From positions 1 through 64,000 of the forward strand of contig CANLOY010000011.1 of the NCBI GenBank assembly GCA_947493005.1: a stretch of 64,000 nt of DNA, read 5' to 3'. Positions 9,306 through 17,692 of this stretch are shown here, piece after piece. Under the pieces are notes generated by a model. It was not told the origin of the DNA. It ran no database searches and was given only the letters and a program-made list of their open reading frames with translations. How positions within the stretch are numbered: position 1 is the stretch's first letter; each line of letters begins with the position of its first letter. This DNA is from an uncultured Roseivirga sp. (GTDB lineage: Bacteria; Bacteroidota; Bacteroidia; Cytophagales; Cyclobacteriaceae). The position numbers and the translations under genes are program-made.

Positions 9306-10463
9306 ATGCCGTTTTATCACCAATTAGGAAAGATACCTCATAAAAGGCACACCACCTTCAAAAAAGAGGATGGTGGTTATTATTACGAACAGCTGTTTGG
9401 TACAATCGGATTTGATGGAATGTCATCTCTCCTTTATCATGAACACAGACCTACACAGGTAAAGGAAATTTTAAGGTCTTATGACGTTACGCCAAAGATA
9501 GCTGTAGAAAAAAACATGCTTTCATTGGGGTTAAAAGGATTTTCTGTCACGCCTAAAGCGGACTTTCTGGATAGTAGAGTTCCGGTTTTAACCAATAGCG
9601 ATTGTGATATTGTTTTAGCAGCGCCTCAAAACTCTTTGAGAGATTATTTCTATAAAAACACCGACTGTGATGAATTGATTTTTATTCATGAAGGGTCGGG
9701 TACACTTAGAACACTAGTCGGGAACTTGAAATTTAAATATGGGGATTACCTGATGATTCCGAGAGGAATGATCTATCAAATAGATTTTGATACTAAGGAA
9801 AACAGGCTCTTTATAGTTGAATCTCACCGACCAATTTACACGCCTAAAAGATACAGAAACTGGTTTGGGCAGTTATTGGAGCATTCACCATATTGTGAAC
9901 GGGATATCAGAAGACCATCCGACCTTGAAACACACAATGAGAAAGGAGACTTTATTATCAAGGTAAAAAAAGAAGGAATGATTCATGAGTATGTTTATGC
10001 AACTCACCCATTTGATGTTGTTGGTTGGGATGGGTATAACTACCCATATGCCTTTTCAATTCATGATTTTGAGCCAATAACCGGTAGAGTTCATCAACCA
10101 CCTCCAGTGCACCAGACATTCGAAACTGACGCTTTTGTGGTTTGTTCTTTCGTACCGAGGTTGTATGATTATCACCCAGAGTCTGTGCCGGCACCTTATA
10201 ATCATAGTAATATTGACTCTGATGAGGTATTGTATTATGTCGATGGTGATTTTATGAGCCGGAACAATATCGAAAGAGGCCAGATTACTTTGCACCCTGC
10301 AGGTATTCCTCATGGACCTCACCCAGGAGCAATGGAGAGAAGTTTAGGGGCAAAGGATACGGAAGAATTAGCGGTGATGGTGGATACCTTTAAACCGTTA
10401 AAAGTGACTGAGGCTGCAATGAGCCTATTAGTAAAAGACTACCATAAGTCTTGGTTAGAATAA
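9306..10463 (+). CDS. hmgA: Homogentisate 1,2-dioxygenase
   Basis: 385 residues. A non-haem iron dioxygenase that opens homogentisate to maleylacetoacetate in tyrosine catabolism. The cupin core is evident. Iron-ligand segments are PYNHSNIDSDEVLYYVDGDF (His-300 and the nearby acidic residue, 306/307) and HPAGIPHGPHPGAME (His-336 region), and HQPPPVHQ near 263-269 matches the active-site loop. It is shorter than the eukaryotic enzyme of about 445 residues but typical for Bacteroidota. Its stop is 3 bases before the next gene (hpd), indicating a shared transcript. Confidence 0.95.
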   Translation: MPFYHQLGKIPHKRHTTFKKEDGGYYYEQLFGTIGFDGMSSLLYHEHRPTQVKEILRSYDVTPKIAVEKNMLSLGLKGFSVTPKADFLDSRVPVLTNSDCDIVLAAPQNSLRDYFYKNTDCDELIFIHEGSGTLRTLVGNLKFKYGDYLMIPRGMIYQIDFDTKENRLFIVESHRPIYTPKRYRNWFGQLLEHSPYCERDIRRPSDLETHNEKGDFIIKVKKEGMIHEYVYATHPFDVVGWDGYNYPYAFSIHDFEPITGRVHQPPPVHQTFETDAFVVCSFVPRLYDYHPESVPAPYNHSNIDSDEVLYYVDGDFMSRNNIERGQITLHPAGIPHGPHPGAMERSLGAKDTEELAVMVDTFKPLKVTEAAMSLLVKDYHKSWLE

Positions 10464-10466
10464 ATA

Positions 10467-11627
10467 ATGATTGAAATTACAAGCGTAACAGCAATGGAAA
10501 ATACTAATTATACAGGAGAGAAAATTTTTAAAGACGCACAAGACTTTCTTCCTATCAATGGAACTGATTATGTAGAGATGTATGTGGGCAACGCAAAACA
10601 GGCGGCTCATTTTTATAAAACAGCTTTTGGTTTTCAGTCTGTTGCCTATGCAGGTCTGGAAACCGGAAAAAAGGATACTGTGTCCTATGTTTTACAGCAA
10701 GATAAGATAAGGCTTGTACTTACTTCTCCTCTTCAACAGGATGGGCCAATTAATGAGCACATTAATAAGCACGGTGATGGAGTAAAAGTGATCGCCCTTT
10801 GGGTTGATGATGCTACAAAAGCCTGGGAAGAAACAACAAAAAGAGGGGCAGTTTCTTTTATGGAGCCTCAAAAAGAAGAAGATGAGCACGGTTACGTAGT
10901 TAAGTCCGGAATTCACACTTATGGTGAGACCCTTCACATCTTTGTTGAAAGAAGTAATTACAAAGGCGTATTTATGCCAGGCTTTCAAGCCTGGGAATCT
11001 GATTATAGCCCGGCTCCAGTTGGTCTCAAATTTATCGACCACATGGTAGGTAATGTAGGATGGGGAGAAATGAACAAGTGGTGCGAGTTTTATGCAAAAG
11101 TAATGGGCTTCACTCAGCTGGTTTCCTTTGATGATAAGGACATTTCTACTGAATATACTGCTCTGATGAGTAAAGTGATGAGCAACGGAACGGGTAGGAT
11201 TAAGTTCCCTATTAATGAACCCGCAGAAGGGCGTAGAAAGTCTCAGATTGAAGAATACATTGATTTTTACAATGGTGCTGGAGTTCAGCATATAGCTGTA
11301 GCTACCGACAACATTATTGAAACTGTAGCAGCTTTGAGAGCCAGAGGAGTTGATTTTCTGAGAGTTCCGGAGATTTACTATGACGATGTATTGAACAGAG
11401 TCGGAGAAATAGACGAAGACCTTGAGCCACTAAAGAAGCTCAACATACTTATTGATAGAGATGATGAAGGCTATTTACTTCAGATTTTCACAAAGCCAGT
11501 TTTAGACAGACCAACAATGTTCTTCGAAATTATCCAGAGAAAAGGGGCACAATCCTTTGGGAAGGGTAATTTTAAAGCCTTGTTTGAAGCTATTGAGCGT
11601 GAGCAAGAATCAAGAGGTACACTATAA
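10467..11627 (+). CDS. hpd: 4-hydroxyphenylpyruvate dioxygenase
   Basis: 386 residues as called from the first ATG. A second ATG at 10494 (MENTNYTGEK) is also possible and would give 377 residues. The enzyme converts 4-hydroxyphenylpyruvate to homogentisate using Fe(II) and O2. It has two vicinal-oxygen-chelate halves: the first starts DYVEMYVGNAKQAAHFYKTAFGF, and the second carries the iron ligands in FIDHMVGNV, GVQHIAVAT and MFFEIIQRKG (the terminal Glu). The GFGKGNFKALFEAIE-type C-terminal helix (here SFGKGNFKALFEAIE) that gates the active site is complete. It makes the substrate for the product of the gene immediately upstream. Confidence 0.97.
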   Translation: MIEITSVTAMENTNYTGEKIFKDAQDFLPINGTDYVEMYVGNAKQAAHFYKTAFGFQSVAYAGLETGKKDTVSYVLQQDKIRLVLTSPLQQDGPINEHINKHGDGVKVIALWVDDATKAWEETTKRGAVSFMEPQKEEDEHGYVVKSGIHTYGETLHIFVERSNYKGVFMPGFQAWESDYSPAPVGLKFIDHMVGNVGWGEMNKWCEFYAKVMGFTQLVSFDDKDISTEYTALMSKVMSNGTGRIKFPINEPAEGRRKSQIEEYIDFYNGAGVQHIAVATDNIIETVAALRARGVDFLRVPEIYYDDVLNRVGEIDEDLEPLKKLNILIDRDDEGYLLQIFTKPVLDRPTMFFEIIQRKGAQSFGKGNFKALFEAIEREQESRGTL

Positions 11628-11656
11628 CATAAACAACGGTTTAAAAAGATATTATA

Positions 11657-12928
11657 ATGATAAAGGCGAATGATCCGTCACTGAAATCCTGGGTAGAAGT
11701 ACCTGAAACATCAGATTTTTCCATACAAAATATACCATTCGGTATATTTTGTGCTTCTAATATACCTCACCGCACGACAACTGCTATAGGAGACAAGGTA
11801 CTTGATCTGGCTGTATTACATAATTCAGGTTTTTTCAAAGAGATTGAATTACCTGATGGCATATTTGAACAAAGTACATTGAACAACTTCATGGCTTTGG
11901 GGAAACCCGTTGCAAGGCTAGTGAGAAATAGGCTTTCCGATTTGCTTGCGGTAGGCAATGAAGAATTGAAGAGCAATGAGTCTGTTTGTGCAGAGGCCTT
12001 TCATGAAATGAGCGAAGTTCAGATGCTTATGCCTGTTCAAGTACCTAATTACACAGATTTCTATTCTTCTGAACAACATGCTTTTAATGTGGGTACAATG
12101 TTTAGAGGGCCGGAAAACGCTCTGATGCCCAACTGGAAGCATTTACCTGTGGCTTACCATGGAAGGGCCTCTTCAATTGTAGTTTCAGGTACAGATTTTC
12201 ACAGACCAAAGGGGCAGACCAAAGCAGTTGATGCTGAACAACCATCTTTTGGGCCATGTAAATTGCTTGATTTCGAACTCGAAATGGCATTTATTACCTG
12301 CAAAGAAAATCCATTAGGAACTCCGGTGTCTACTGCTGATGCGGTCGATCATGTTTTTGGCTTTGTGCTATTGAATGACTGGTCGGCAAGAGATATACAG
12401 AAATGGGAATATGTTCCTTTAGGTCCGTTTCTTGCTAAGAATTTTGCGTCTCACGTTTCACCTTGGGTGGTTACAATGGATGCTCTTGAACCTTTTATTG
12501 TTTCGGGCCCGGATCAGGATCCTGAAGTTTTACCGTACCTGAAGTACGAAGGAGATGCACACTTTGATATTAATCTTCAGGTCGCTCTGGCACCAGATTC
12601 AACTGAGGAAACAGTGGTAGCTAATTCGAACTACAAATACATGTATTGGAATGTGAAACAACAAGTAGCACATCATACTGGCAATGGTTGTAACCTTCAG
12701 GTAGGAGATATGTATGGATCAGGAACGATCTCTGGCCCCGAAAAAGAGGAATACGGTTCTATGCTGGAATTAACCTGGAGGGGAGAACATCCGATTCAAA
12801 TGAAAGATGGTACCGAACGTAAGTTTATTCAAGACGGAGATACAGTAATCATGAGAGGTTACTCTGAAAAGAATGGAGTGAGGGTTGGTTTTGGAGAGGT
12901 TAAAGCTAAGGTGCTACCAGCACAGTAG
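11657..12928 (+). CDS. fahA: Fumarylacetoacetase
   Basis: 423 residues, usual length. It hydrolyses fumarylacetoacetate to fumarate and acetoacetate, the last step of tyrosine breakdown. The N-terminal SH3-like domain (IPFGIFCAS) is followed by the catalytic beta-roll: NYTDFYSSEQHAFNVG (metal Asp and catalytic His), DFELEMAF (the two metal glutamates), NDWSARDIQKWEYVPLGPF (metal Asp and Lys-rich loop) and GTISGPEKEEYGSMLE. It is located 29 bases after hpd. No maleylacetoacetate isomerase gene, needed between HmgA and FahA, was found in the window. Confidence 0.96.
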   Translation: MIKANDPSLKSWVEVPETSDFSIQNIPFGIFCASNIPHRTTTAIGDKVLDLAVLHNSGFFKEIELPDGIFEQSTLNNFMALGKPVARLVRNRLSDLLAVGNEELKSNESVCAEAFHEMSEVQMLMPVQVPNYTDFYSSEQHAFNVGTMFRGPENALMPNWKHLPVAYHGRASSIVVSGTDFHRPKGQTKAVDAEQPSFGPCKLLDFELEMAFITCKENPLGTPVSTADAVDHVFGFVLLNDWSARDIQKWEYVPLGPFLAKNFASHVSPWVVTMDALEPFIVSGPDQDPEVLPYLKYEGDAHFDINLQVALAPDSTEETVVANSNYKYMYWNVKQQVAHHTGNGCNLQVGDMYGSGTISGPEKEEYGSMLELTWRGEHPIQMKDGTERKFIQDGDTVIMRGYSEKNGVRVGFGEVKAKVLPAQ

Positions 12929-12951
12929 CATTTTGTTTATTACATTCAATT

Positions 12952-13842
12952 ATGAGAATTGACCCGAAAGAAATAACTCAACCTGATTTGCATGGTTACT
13001 TACTGGGTTGTATTGGGCCAAGGCCAATTGCCTTTGCCAGTACAGTAGATGAGGAAGGAAACCCAAACCTGGCGCCTTATAGTTTTTTTAATGTATTCAG
13101 TTCGAACCCACCTATTTTAATTCTTTCTCCAGCCCGACCAAGAGATTTGGTATTGAAGCATACTTTGTTGAATGCAATGGCTACAAAGGAGATCGTGATT
13201 AATGTGGTGAACTATGATATTGTTGAACAAATGTCACTCAGTAGTACCGCTTATGCAAAGGGTGTTAATGAGTTTGTTAAAGCTGGATTAACTGCTATTG
13301 ATTCCGAAAAGGTGAAGGCGCCAAGAGTTGCTGAGTCTATCGCCTCTTTCGAGTGCAAGGTTAACGAGGTTATCCATTTGGGAGAAGAAGCGGGCGCTGG
13401 AAATCTGATCGTTTGCGAAGTAGTTTTGGGGCATATCAAGGATGAAATACTTGGAGATGATGGTAAGCCTGATCCATATAAAACGGATTTGGTAGCAAGA
13501 ATGGGCGGAGACTGGTATTGCAGAGCCAATGGAGAGGCGATATTTAAACTTCCAAAGCCTAATAGAAACATTGGAATAGGGGTAGATCAAATTCCCGATG
13601 TGATCCGCAATAGCGAAGTGCTAACTGGCAATAATCTGGGTAGATTAGGAAATATTGAGAAAATGCCCGAAAATGATGCCGTATTTGAATTCGGTGACTC
13701 CGATGAAATTAAAGAGATCAAGGCACGTTTTATCAATGATGAGGAGTCTTTTGAATATCATTTGCATAATTTAGCGCAAGAATACTTAAAGGAGGATGAG
13801 GTGGAAAAAGCCTGGCTTACTCTTTTACAGACTAACACTTAA
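12952..13842 (+). CDS. Flavin reductase-like FMN-binding protein
   Basis: 296 residues. Residues about 1-195 form a flavin-reductase-like split barrel: GCIGPRPIAFASTVDEEGN, then NLAPYSFFNVFSSNPPILILS, the FMN-phosphate and flavin-contact region of the family. The C-terminal 90 or so residues, after WYCRANGEAIFKLPKP, are an extension beyond the roughly 200-residue core and contain acidic helices. It lies 23 bases after fahA in the same operon. Homologues are often seen next to homogentisate-pathway genes in Bacteroidota. It could supply reduced flavin or act on an aromatic-derived intermediate, but no activity can be assigned. Confidence 0.85.
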   Translation: MRIDPKEITQPDLHGYLLGCIGPRPIAFASTVDEEGNPNLAPYSFFNVFSSNPPILILSPARPRDLVLKHTLLNAMATKEIVINVVNYDIVEQMSLSSTAYAKGVNEFVKAGLTAIDSEKVKAPRVAESIASFECKVNEVIHLGEEAGAGNLIVCEVVLGHIKDEILGDDGKPDPYKTDLVARMGGDWYCRANGEAIFKLPKPNRNIGIGVDQIPDVIRNSEVLTGNNLGRLGNIEKMPENDAVFEFGDSDEIKEIKARFINDEESFEYHLHNLAQEYLKEDEVEKAWLTLLQTNT

Positions 13843-13854
13843 TAAACTGAAAAA

Positions 13855-14442
13855 ATGAAAAAGTTAACAATTATGTGCGCCATGCTGTTGGTTACATTTG
13901 CAGCATCAGCACAATTTGATTTTGGCCCAAGAGTGGCACTTACTTCGTCTAACCTGAACTTAAAGGATGCGGTAGCTAATGTTCAGGAAGGTGATGCAGA
14001 ATTTGGATATCAATTTGGTGTCTTTATGAGGTTTAAAGTGCCGGTTGTTGGCTTGTATATTCAGCCAGAGGTACTTTTGAGTAAAACGGAATCTACATTG
14101 AACATTAATAATGCAGATGTTGATTTGAGTTTCAATAAGATTGATGTGCCAATTATGGTTGGAACTAAAATAGGGCCATTAAGATTGAATGCGGGTCCTG
14201 CATTGAGTTTCTTAACAAGTGCTGATAGTGATGTACTTGGTGATGTTAAAGACAACTACAAATCTACAACCTTTGGATATCAGGCAGGTATTGGTATAGA
14301 CATACTGAAGTTTGTTCTTGATGTGAAATATGAAGGTAGCCTTAGTTCTTTTGGAGAATCTTTAAGAGTTGGGAACACAACAGTTAACACAGATCAAAGA
14401 GCCTCGCAAATCGTTTTTGCAGTTGGATTTAAATTGTTCTAG
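13855..14442 (+). CDS. Outer-membrane beta-barrel protein (PorT-like)
   Basis: 195 residues with a signal peptide (about 1-19, ending ASAQ) followed by alternating hydrophobic strands: FDFGPRVALTSSNL, YQFGVFMRFKVPVVGLYIQPEVLLSK, and a terminal strand ending QIVFAVGFKLF with aromatic C-terminal residue. This fits the outer_membrane_beta-barrel_2 (PorT-like) family of 8-strand barrels. It is the last gene of the aromatic-catabolism run, 12 bases after the flavin reductase gene, and is followed by a terminator. It may be unrelated to tyrosine use; its partner and cargo are unknown. Confidence 0.82.
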   Translation: MKKLTIMCAMLLVTFAASAQFDFGPRVALTSSNLNLKDAVANVQEGDAEFGYQFGVFMRFKVPVVGLYIQPEVLLSKTESTLNINNADVDLSFNKIDVPIMVGTKIGPLRLNAGPALSFLTSADSDVLGDVKDNYKSTTFGYQAGIGIDILKFVLDVKYEGSLSSFGESLRVGNTTVNTDQRASQIVFAVGFKLF

Positions 14443-14458
14443 TAGTTACTGAACAAAT

Positions 14459-14500
14459 AAAAAAAGAAAGGAAGTCCTAAAGAGCTTCCTTTCTTTTTTT
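14459..14500. terminator. Bidirectional terminator
   Basis: A-rich arm 14459-14474 and the matching CTTCC...TTTTTTT arm 14485-14500 form a 16-bp stem with a 10-base loop. It lies between the convergent outer-membrane barrel gene (ends 14442) and bioB (ends 14477). The right arm also encodes the Lys-rich tail of BioB. Confidence 0.8.
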
Positions 14501-15580
14501 ATTTGCCTTTTTAGTAGCCTCAACATTTTTTTCTATTCGATGTCCAGGTCTGGACCATTTTGTTTTTTCGCCTACTGCTTCTGTCATTTCTTCTTGAGGT
14601 AGCGGTGTAGGCTTTGCTCCTTTTGCAAAAGGCTTCATAGGGTTAATACCCAGGATTTTGAATAGCTCCATGTCCTCATTTACATCTGGATTAGGAGTAG
14701 TAAGGAGCTTATCTCCGGCAAAAATAGAGCCAGCACCTGCCATAAAACAGAAAGCCTGACCTTCTTTACTCATCTCAGTTCTTCCTGCCGATAGCCTTAC
14801 GGTAGTATAAGGAAGTACTATTCGGGTAGTAGCTACCATCCTGATCATATCCCAGATAGGAACTACTTCTTGTTCTTCTAAAGGAGTGCCTTCAACAGAA
14901 ACAAGGGCATTTATTGGGACTGATTCTGGTTGAGGACTTAATGAAGATAAGGCGACCAGCATACCGGCTCTGTCCTCTATCTCTTCGCCCATTCCAATAA
15001 TACCTCCACTACAAACTGTGACATTAGTTTTTCTTACGTTGTTGAGCGTTTCCATTCTATCTTCCCAACCTCTTGAAGAGATAATCTCTTTGTAATATTC
15101 TTCAGAACTATCCAGATTGTGGTTGTAAGCATATAAACCAGCTTCTGCTAATCTTTTTGCTTGATTTTCGCTAAGCATACCAAGGGTACAGCATACTTCC
15201 ATATCTAATGTGTTGATGGTACGGACCATATCTAAGACCTGATCGAATTCAGGGCCGTCTTCCACGTTTCTCCAGGCTGCTCCCATACAAACTCTTGATG
15301 ATCCTGATGCCTTTGCTCGTAAAGCCTGGGCTTTTACCTGATCAACAGTCATTAAGTCATTTGTTGCAATATCTGTATGATACCTTGCTGCTTGCGGGCA
15401 GTACGCACAATCTTCAGGGCATCCACCAGTTTTGATGGATAACAAGGTGCTTACCTGAACCTCATTTGGGTTGTGATATTTTCTATGAACAGTGGCTGCT
15501 TCATAAACTAACTCAAGTAGTGGCTTATTATAAATTTCAAGAATCTCTTCCTTCGTCCAGTCGTGTCTTATCTCGCTCAT
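14477..15580 (-). CDS. bioB: Biotin synthase
   Basis: 367 residues. A radical-SAM enzyme that inserts sulfur into dethiobiotin, the last step of biotin synthesis. The SAM-cluster motif CPEDCAYC is at Cys-54, Cys-58 and Cys-61. Other BioB signatures are GAAWRNV, NHNLDSS, GGIIGMGE and LSAGRTEMS (the latter part of the [2Fe-2S] and substrate pocket). The C-terminus has a short Lys/Arg-rich extension (about 340-367), part of which is encoded by the terminator stem. It is a stand-alone gene; no other bio genes are in the window. Confidence 0.97.
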   Translation of the reverse strand: MSEIRHDWTKEEILEIYNKPLLELVYEAATVHRKYHNPNEVQVSTLLSIKTGGCPEDCAYCPQAARYHTDIATNDLMTVDQVKAQALRAKASGSSRVCMGAAWRNVEDGPEFDQVLDMVRTINTLDMEVCCTLGMLSENQAKRLAEAGLYAYNHNLDSSEEYYKEIISSRGWEDRMETLNNVRKTNVTVCSGGIIGMGEEIEDRAGMLVALSSLSPQPESVPINALVSVEGTPLEEQEVVPIWDMIRMVATTRIVLPYTTVRLSAGRTEMSKEGQAFCFMAGAGSIFAGDKLLTTPNPDVNEDMELFKILGINPMKPFAKGAKPTPLPQEEMTEAVGEKTKWSRPGHRIEKNVEATKKANKKRKEAL

Positions 15581-15641
15581 TCTATAGGCTTAAAGTGCTG
15601 CCAAATTAGTGACACATCGGATCAACTCCAATAACAAATGC

Positions 15642-15649
15642 TATATTTG
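15642..15649 (+). promoter_or_regulatory. Possible -7 box for folK
   Basis: TATATTTG matches the TAnnTTTG consensus and ends 5 bases before the folK ATG, so transcription could begin at or next to the start codon, giving a leaderless or nearly leaderless mRNA. No clear -33 element was found. Confidence 0.28.
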
Positions 15650-15654
15650 CCGCC

Positions 15655-16149
15655 ATGACAGAGACTTATCTACTCTTAGGTACCAATCTTGGTGAAAAGC
15701 TTAAGAATTTAGAACAGGCTGTTTCCTTATTAAATGCCAATGGGGTCTCTGTTGTAGAATGTTCTGGTATATATGAAACCGAGGCCTGGGGTGTTGAAGA
15801 TCAGCCTTCTTTCTTGAATCAGGTTATTCTATCTCAAACAGACTTGTCGCCACATAAGTTGCTTAAGCTTATTAACAAGATAGAGTCGGAGATGGGAAGA
15901 GTAAGACATGAAAAATGGAAGGAACGACTCATTGATATTGATATTCTTTACTTTGGAGATAGCGTACTCCTAGAGAAGGATTTAAAAATACCACATCCTG
16001 AAATTCACAATAGACGATTTACATTAATGCCTATTGTAGAAATTGCTCCTCAGTTATTGCACCCAATCTTAGGAAAGACTCAAGTAGATTTGCTCAATGA
16101 ATGCTCCGATCCTTTAAAAGCTACCTTGGTCAGACAAGATTTAGTTTAG
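15655..16149 (+). CDS. folK: HPPK, folate pyrophosphokinase
   Basis: 164 residues, normal length for 2-amino-4-hydroxy-6-hydroxymethyldihydropteridine pyrophosphokinase, which transfers pyrophosphate from ATP to the pterin in folate synthesis. Family signatures are all present: LLGTNLGEKLKNLEQAV, YETEAWGVEDQPSFLNQV, the MGRVRHEKWKERLIDIDIL loop with the two Mg-binding aspartates, and PHPEIHNRRFTLMPIVEI. It is convergent with fabD, with about 100 bases between them. Confidence 0.96.
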   Translation: MTETYLLLGTNLGEKLKNLEQAVSLLNANGVSVVECSGIYETEAWGVEDQPSFLNQVILSQTDLSPHKLLKLINKIESEMGRVRHEKWKERLIDIDILYFGDSVLLEKDLKIPHPEIHNRRFTLMPIVEIAPQLLHPILGKTQVDLLNECSDPLKATLVRQDLV

Positions 16150-16153
16150 CAAA

Positions 16154-16230
16154 GAGGCAGTGTCAAAGGATTTCTTCGCCATCCCAATTTCTTGGCAATG
16201 ACGATGTTTTTTTGTCTTTGGCACAACCTC
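16154..16230. repeat. Imperfect inverted repeat between folK and fabD
   Basis: Arms at 16154-16168 and 16216-16230 pair at 12 of 15 positions around a 47-base loop, in the gap between two convergent genes. Inside is GGCAATGACGATG, which resembles small interspersed repeat sequences seen in intergenic DNA of many bacteria. It could be a weak terminator or a decayed mobile repeat. Confidence 0.4.
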
Positions 16231-16252
16231 TATTTATTGTTAGTGTCTAGTA

Positions 16253-17125
16253 TCAGATACTCTGAACTTCAGCTTCTCTATGAATCTTTTTTACAAGGCC
16301 TTGCAACACTTTTCCAGGGCCTGATTCTACAAAATGTGTTGCTCCATCAGCTACCATTGCTTGTACTGATTGTGTCCATTTTACTGGAGCTGTTAATTGA
16401 AGTTTTAGGTTTTCCTTTATTAATTCAATATCGGTGGAAGCTTGAGCGGTCACATTTTGATAAATAGGACAAATGCCTTCATTAAAGTTGGTTGTATCAA
16501 TAGCTTGCTCTAACTCTGCTTTGGCAGGATCCATCAGTGGAGAATGAAAAGCGCCACCAACAGGTAATGGTAAAGCTCTTCTTGCACCTGCTTCTTTTGC
16601 TTTTTCACAAGCTGATTCAATTCCTTTATGAGATCCTGAAATTACCAACTGCCCTGGGCAATTGTAGTTTGCAGCCACAACTACCTCATCAATTGAAGTA
16701 CATAAATCTTCAACTACTTTGTCTTCTAACCCTAAGATTGCTGCCATAGTAGATGGATTAATTTCACAGGCACGCTGCATGGCCATAGCTCTTTGAGAAA
16801 CAAGCTTAAGGCCATCTTCGAAAGAGAGTACACCGCTAGCTACAAGTGCAGAAAACTCACCCAAGGAATGTCCTGCTACCATATCTGGCTTGAAGGAATC
16901 TGAAATTTTGGCTAGCACTACTGAGTGAAGAAAAATCGCAGGCTGAGTTACCTTAGTTTCTTTTAACTCCTCTGGGGTTCCTCCAAACATTATATCGGTT
17001 ATTCTAAAGCCAAGAATATCATTGGCAGTTTCTAACAACTGTTTGGCTTTTTCAGATGATTCGTATAAGTCTTTGGCCATTCCGGGAAACTGAGCCCCTT
17101 GACCAGGAAATACATATGCTGTCAT
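16253..17125 (-). CDS. fabD: Malonyl-CoA:ACP transacylase
   Basis: 290 residues from the ATG at 17125 (MTAYVFPGQG), chosen over a further-upstream TTG because the family begins with this strand. The enzyme loads malonyl groups onto acyl carrier protein for fatty-acid synthesis. The nucleophile elbow GHSLGEF places Ser-87, FPGQGAQ is the oxyanion loop, and GGAFHSPLM near residue 195 supplies the catalytic His. Downstream, on the minus strand, no other fab genes follow. It lies 43 bases downstream of the DCC-family gene and might share its transcript. Confidence 0.96.
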   Translation of the reverse strand: MTAYVFPGQGAQFPGMAKDLYESSEKAKQLLETANDILGFRITDIMFGGTPEELKETKVTQPAIFLHSVVLAKISDSFKPDMVAGHSLGEFSALVASGVLSFEDGLKLVSQRAMAMQRACEINPSTMAAILGLEDKVVEDLCTSIDEVVVAANYNCPGQLVISGSHKGIESACEKAKEAGARRALPLPVGGAFHSPLMDPAKAELEQAIDTTNFNEGICPIYQNVTAQASTDIELIKENLKLQLTAPVKWTQSVQAMVADGATHFVESGPGKVLQGLVKKIHREAEVQSI

Positions 17126-17168
17126 TTCTAAACGTGTTATTTGGGATGGCAAAGCTAATCAATAATCA

Positions 17169-17573
17169 TTAAGCTTCCACAAAGCGGGAACGAAGTTCAG
17201 GGGTAGGCATGCGGCATGAATCACTTTTTCCCCACCACTTGTACCTGTTCTTTCCAATTACATCATAAACGGCATGTCTTATAAAAGGAGGAATAATCAT
17301 AAAGATGTATAGTAAGGGATATAGCCCATTGAGTCTTCTGGCAATTCTTAGTGCGGCAGAACTTTTCTTGTAAGCCTTACCATTGCTTAAAAGTACCAGG
17401 CTATCGAAAGATTCAGTGTTATAACCGAGCTCTGACAGTTTCTTTTGGCCAAAATCAGATTGTAGGGCAGCGAACTTGAAATGCCCTTTTGGGTCGTGAT
17501 CAATAATAAAATTCACAGAATTATTGCAGAGGTTACAAACACCATCAAAAAGCAAAATATCCTGATTTTCCAT
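17169..17573 (-). CDS. DCC family thiol-disulfide oxidoreductase-like protein
   Basis: 134 residues of the DUF393/DCC family. The hallmark N-terminal motif is FDGVCNLCNNSVNFII, giving Asp-10 and the paired cysteines spaced CxxC, which suggests redox activity like a thioredoxin fold. The middle contains KFAALQSDFGQKKL, typical of the family, and the C-terminal half has a hydrophobic helix (LYPLLYIFMIIPPFI) and the closing NRYKWWGK. The specific role is unknown. Confidence 0.9.
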   Translation of the reverse strand: MENQDILLFDGVCNLCNNSVNFIIDHDPKGHFKFAALQSDFGQKKLSELGYNTESFDSLVLLSNGKAYKKSSAALRIARRLNGLYPLLYIFMIIPPFIRHAVYDVIGKNRYKWWGKSDSCRMPTPELRSRFVEA

Positions 17574-17692
17574 TATACTAGTTCTGCTAAAACCTTAATA
17601 CTATACGAAATTAACAACAAGATAGTCATATACAGTTCCTAAGACTTAATAAACCTAAGGGGACTACTCTAAAAAAGGGATACACAGTTCTA

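Noticed and set aside
17126-17152. Nine extra N-terminal residues for FabD from a TTG start
   Set aside because: The family begins at MTAYVFPGQG and an ATG is available there.
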